Of a stretch of 64,000 bases of DNA, positions 62,101-64,000 are shown in pieces (positions within the stretch are counted from its first letter, which is position 1; each line of letters opens with the position of its first letter). The DNA is from Rhodopirellula baltica. Its GTDB lineage: Bacteria > Planctomycetota > Planctomycetia > Pirellulales > Pirellulaceae. The DNA is taken from assembly GCA_002901265.1 (NCBI GenBank), contig PPHI01000029.1, forward strand, positions 1 through 64,000, written 5' to 3'. The position numbers and the translations under genes are program-made. A model generated the notes under the pieces. It was given only the letters and a program-made list of their open reading frames with translations, ran no database searches and was not told where the DNA came from.

Positions 62101-64000
62101 ATGGATTCCAATTCAAACGATTCGACAACTCCAAACCTGAAAGGCTTTCGCCCCATCGAAAAGGTGGTCGAGGCGATCGCTGTCGCTCTCGATCTTCGAC
62201 TGGACAAACGGCCAGTGCGACGGGTGGAACGCGAAAATCTGTCGCCCGAAGAGGCGTTGCAACAAGTCGTCGACGTTGCGATGGACGCAGGCATTGTTTT
62301 GCGACCGACAAACTATGTTTCCAGTTCGGAAACGTTTGCCGCGGTTCGACAAGGTTATGCGATAGCGTTTCGTTTGGGCGACGGTAAGTGGTTGGTCGCG
62401 CAAAAGCGATCCGGCCAACGGCTGCAAATGCTCGAGATTGACCAGCGGCGGACATCGCTGGAACTTACCCAAAGTGAATTGGATCGACTGCTTAAGGATT
62501 CAGGCAAGTTCCGAATGTTTGTGGCGAAGAAAGAGATGGAATGTGAAACCCTTTCAGCCACCAATCCGAACGTCTCTGGTGATCATGCAGGGCATCATCT
62601 GTCACCGCTTCAGCGGTTTATTTCGCTGTTGAAGCTCGACCGCTACGACATCCTCCTGGTGGTGCTGTTTGCGACCGTTGCGGGCGTGCTGGGACTGGCG
62701 ACACCATTGGTGATCGAAGGGTTGGTGAATGTCGTCAGCTGGGGCATCTACTTCCAGCCTTTGCTGATCCTTTCGGCAATGTTGTTGGTGTGTCTGGGGA
62801 TTGCGGGCGTCTTGAATGTCTTGCAAACGTGGGTTGTCGAGCTTGTTCAGCGTCGGCAATTCGTACGTATCGTTGGCGACCTCGCGCACCGTTTTCCGAG
62901 AGCCAATCGGGCGCAGATGTCTGACGTGTTCCCACGCGAGTTGGCGAACCGTGTCTTTGACATCATGACCATTCAAAAGGCCAGCGCGACGCTGTTACTT
63001 GACGGGATTTCGATTGTCCTGACGACAATTTTGGGCCTCGTCTTATTGGCGTTTTATCATCCGTTTCTACTCGGGTTCGATATCGTGTTGGTGATCACGA
63101 TGGTCGTGTTAACCTGGGTCCTCGGACGTGGCGGTATTCGCACGGCAATCGAAGAATCGAAAACGAAATATGCGGTCGCCCATTGGTTACAAGACGTTAT
63201 CGCAATGCCTTCGGCATTCAAAATCAGCGGTGGCGAGTCGCTAGCGATCTTGCGTGCCAATCAATTGACCAGTGAATACGTCAAGGCTCGTAAGCGTCAG
63301 TTCGGTGTGGTCATCCGGCAGATCATCTTCGCCGTAAGTTTGCAGGTGGTCGCTTCGACAACGCTCTTGGGGCTCGGCGGATGGTTGGTGATCCAAGGTC
63401 AGTTGACCCTCGGCCAATTGATCGCCAGCGAGTTGGTCGTCACTGTCGTCGTAGGGGCATTCGCTAAGGCGGGTAAGTCGCTCGAAAAATTCTATGATTT
63501 GATGGCCGGGATCGATAAAGTCGGGCACCTGTTGGACCTGTCGTACGACCCTCGCGGTGACATTGGCAAGTTGTCGTACGGCGCATTGCCGATCCGTTGG
63601 AGCGACCTGGTTTTCGAATCCGCCACGTCGAAAATCAAAATACCCGCGACGACGATCGAAGCCGGAAAAATGATCGCGCTGACCGGCCAGAGTTCGTTTG
63701 GCAAATCGGAATTGCTAAAAGCCGTATCGGGGCTGATTCGACCGAGCCAAGGCAGTGTCCAAGTTGAACGATTCGATGCCTACGAAGTCGCGCTTGCCGA
63801 TCCGGGAAAGCTCGTCGGATACGCGGGAAAGCCAGAAATTTTTCATGGCACTATCGGCGAAAACGTCGGGCTCGGGCGTTCCGATTTGACACTGAGTTCG
63901 ATTCGAGACTCGCTCGAAGCGGTTGGCTTGCAGGATCTAATTGTCAGGCTACCACAAGGCATTGATACCCGTTTGCAAACCGACGGCGCACCATTGAACG
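62101..64000 (+). CDS. Exporter-type ABC transporter, N-terminal part (runs off the window)
   Basis: 633 codons are visible from ATG 62101 to the window end, no stop. Residues 1-170 are a soluble N-terminal domain (VVEAIAVALDLRL, then EEALQQVVDVAMDAG) of the size of the C39-like module in bacteriocin and type I secretion exporters. No catalytic Cys-His is seen, so it would be a degenerate, substrate-binding domain. Helices begin near 188 (LLVVLFATVAGVLGLATP) and the ATPase starts near 505 with Walker A GQSSFGKS at 529-536, a variant of the usual G-x-x-G-x-GKS. It is likely a peptide or protein exporter. The upstream 130 bases hold no gene. Confidence 0.88.
   Translation, partial: MDSNSNDSTTPNLKGFRPIEKVVEAIAVALDLRLDKRPVRRVERENLSPEEALQQVVDVAMDAGIVLRPTNYVSSSETFAAVRQGYAIAFRLGDGKWLVAQKRSGQRLQMLEIDQRRTSLELTQSELDRLLKDSGKFRMFVAKKEMECETLSATNPNVSGDHAGHHLSPLQRFISLLKLDRYDILLVVLFATVAGVLGLATPLVIEGLVNVVSWGIYFQPLLILSAMLLVCLGIAGVLNVLQTWVVELVQRRQFVRIVGDLAHRFPRANRAQMSDVFPRELANRVFDIMTIQKASATLLLDGISIVLTTILGLVLLAFYHPFLLGFDIVLVITMVVLTWVLGRGGIRTAIEESKTKYAVAHWLQDVIAMPSAFKISGGESLAILRANQLTSEYVKARKRQFGVVIRQIIFAVSLQVVASTTLLGLGGWLVIQGQLTLGQLIASELVVTVVVGAFAKAGKSLEKFYDLMAGIDKVGHLLDLSYDPRGDIGKLSYGALPIRWSDLVFESATSKIKIPATTIEAGKMIALTGQSSFGKSELLKAVSGLIRPSQGSVQVERFDAYEVALADPGKLVGYAGKPEIFHGTIGENVGLGRSDLTLSSIRDSLEAVGLQDLIVRLPQGIDTRLQTDGAPLN

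Overview
The window looks like chromosomal DNA from a planctomycete of the Rhodopirellula/Pirellulaceae type. The evidence is the gene content: a DUF1559 prepilin-like protein next to a small lipoprotein, a secreted formylglycine-type sulfatase, a Tat-exported Gfo/Idh/MocA oxidoreductase, an ECF sigma factor coupled to a transmembrane Ser/Thr kinase, zinc-ribbon membrane proteins and many large proteins of unknown function. Base composition is moderate and even. Genes are mostly single or in pairs, on both strands, and Shine-Dalgarno signals are often weak. I see no rRNA, tRNA, CRISPR array, transposase, integrase or phage gene, so this reads as ordinary core chromosome rather than an island.

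Layout. 1-7.3 kb, plus strand: end of a methyltransferase, secreted esterase, small secreted protein, DUF1559 protein plus lipoprotein, an EF-hand/deiodinase-like thioredoxin-fold protein, and a sulfatase. 7.3-20.1 kb, mixed: small membrane protein and SNF2 helicase (overlapping), adrenodoxin-type ferredoxin, Ser/Thr kinase with a receiver-like tail, basic AT-hook-like protein, argS, rsfS, Tat oxidoreductase, and a DUF481 outer-membrane-like gene that is frameshifted here. 20.3-27.3 kb: LarA-like protein, rimI, SUKH-domain protein, and a BamA split into a POTRA gene and a barrel gene. 27.6-34.9 kb: lipid kinase, ribulokinase-like kinase plus fucose/arabinose-isomerase-like protein (probable sugar catabolic pair) with a trailing ankyrin protein, map, dGTPase-like protein. 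35.1-44.6 kb: large zinc-ribbon membrane protein, thioredoxin, GT81-like enzyme, zinc-ribbon membrane protein, GT2 enzyme, uppP and a divergent DUF368 (PopT-type) gene, and a c-type-haem protein. 44.9-50.5 kb: two glycosyltransferases, an OleD-like SDR, a coiled-coil protein and a conserved unknown. 50.6-64 kb: 1018-residue exported unknown, groES, ECF sigma/kinase pair, small unknowns, ankyrin protein, a two-gene ABC transporter, and the first 1.9 kb of an exporter-type ABC transporter running off the end.

Functional themes are envelope biogenesis (split BamA, UppP plus DUF368 for undecaprenyl phosphate recycling, glycosyltransferases), scavenging of sulfated or acetylated polysaccharides (sulfatase, esterase, sugar isomerase and kinase), and phospho-signalling by two architecturally unusual kinases. 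The items most worth following are the bipartite BamA, the EF-hand plus deiodinase-like fusion, the uppP/DUF368 divergent pair, the inside-out kinase coupled to an ECF sigma factor, and the single-base frameshift in the DUF481 gene.
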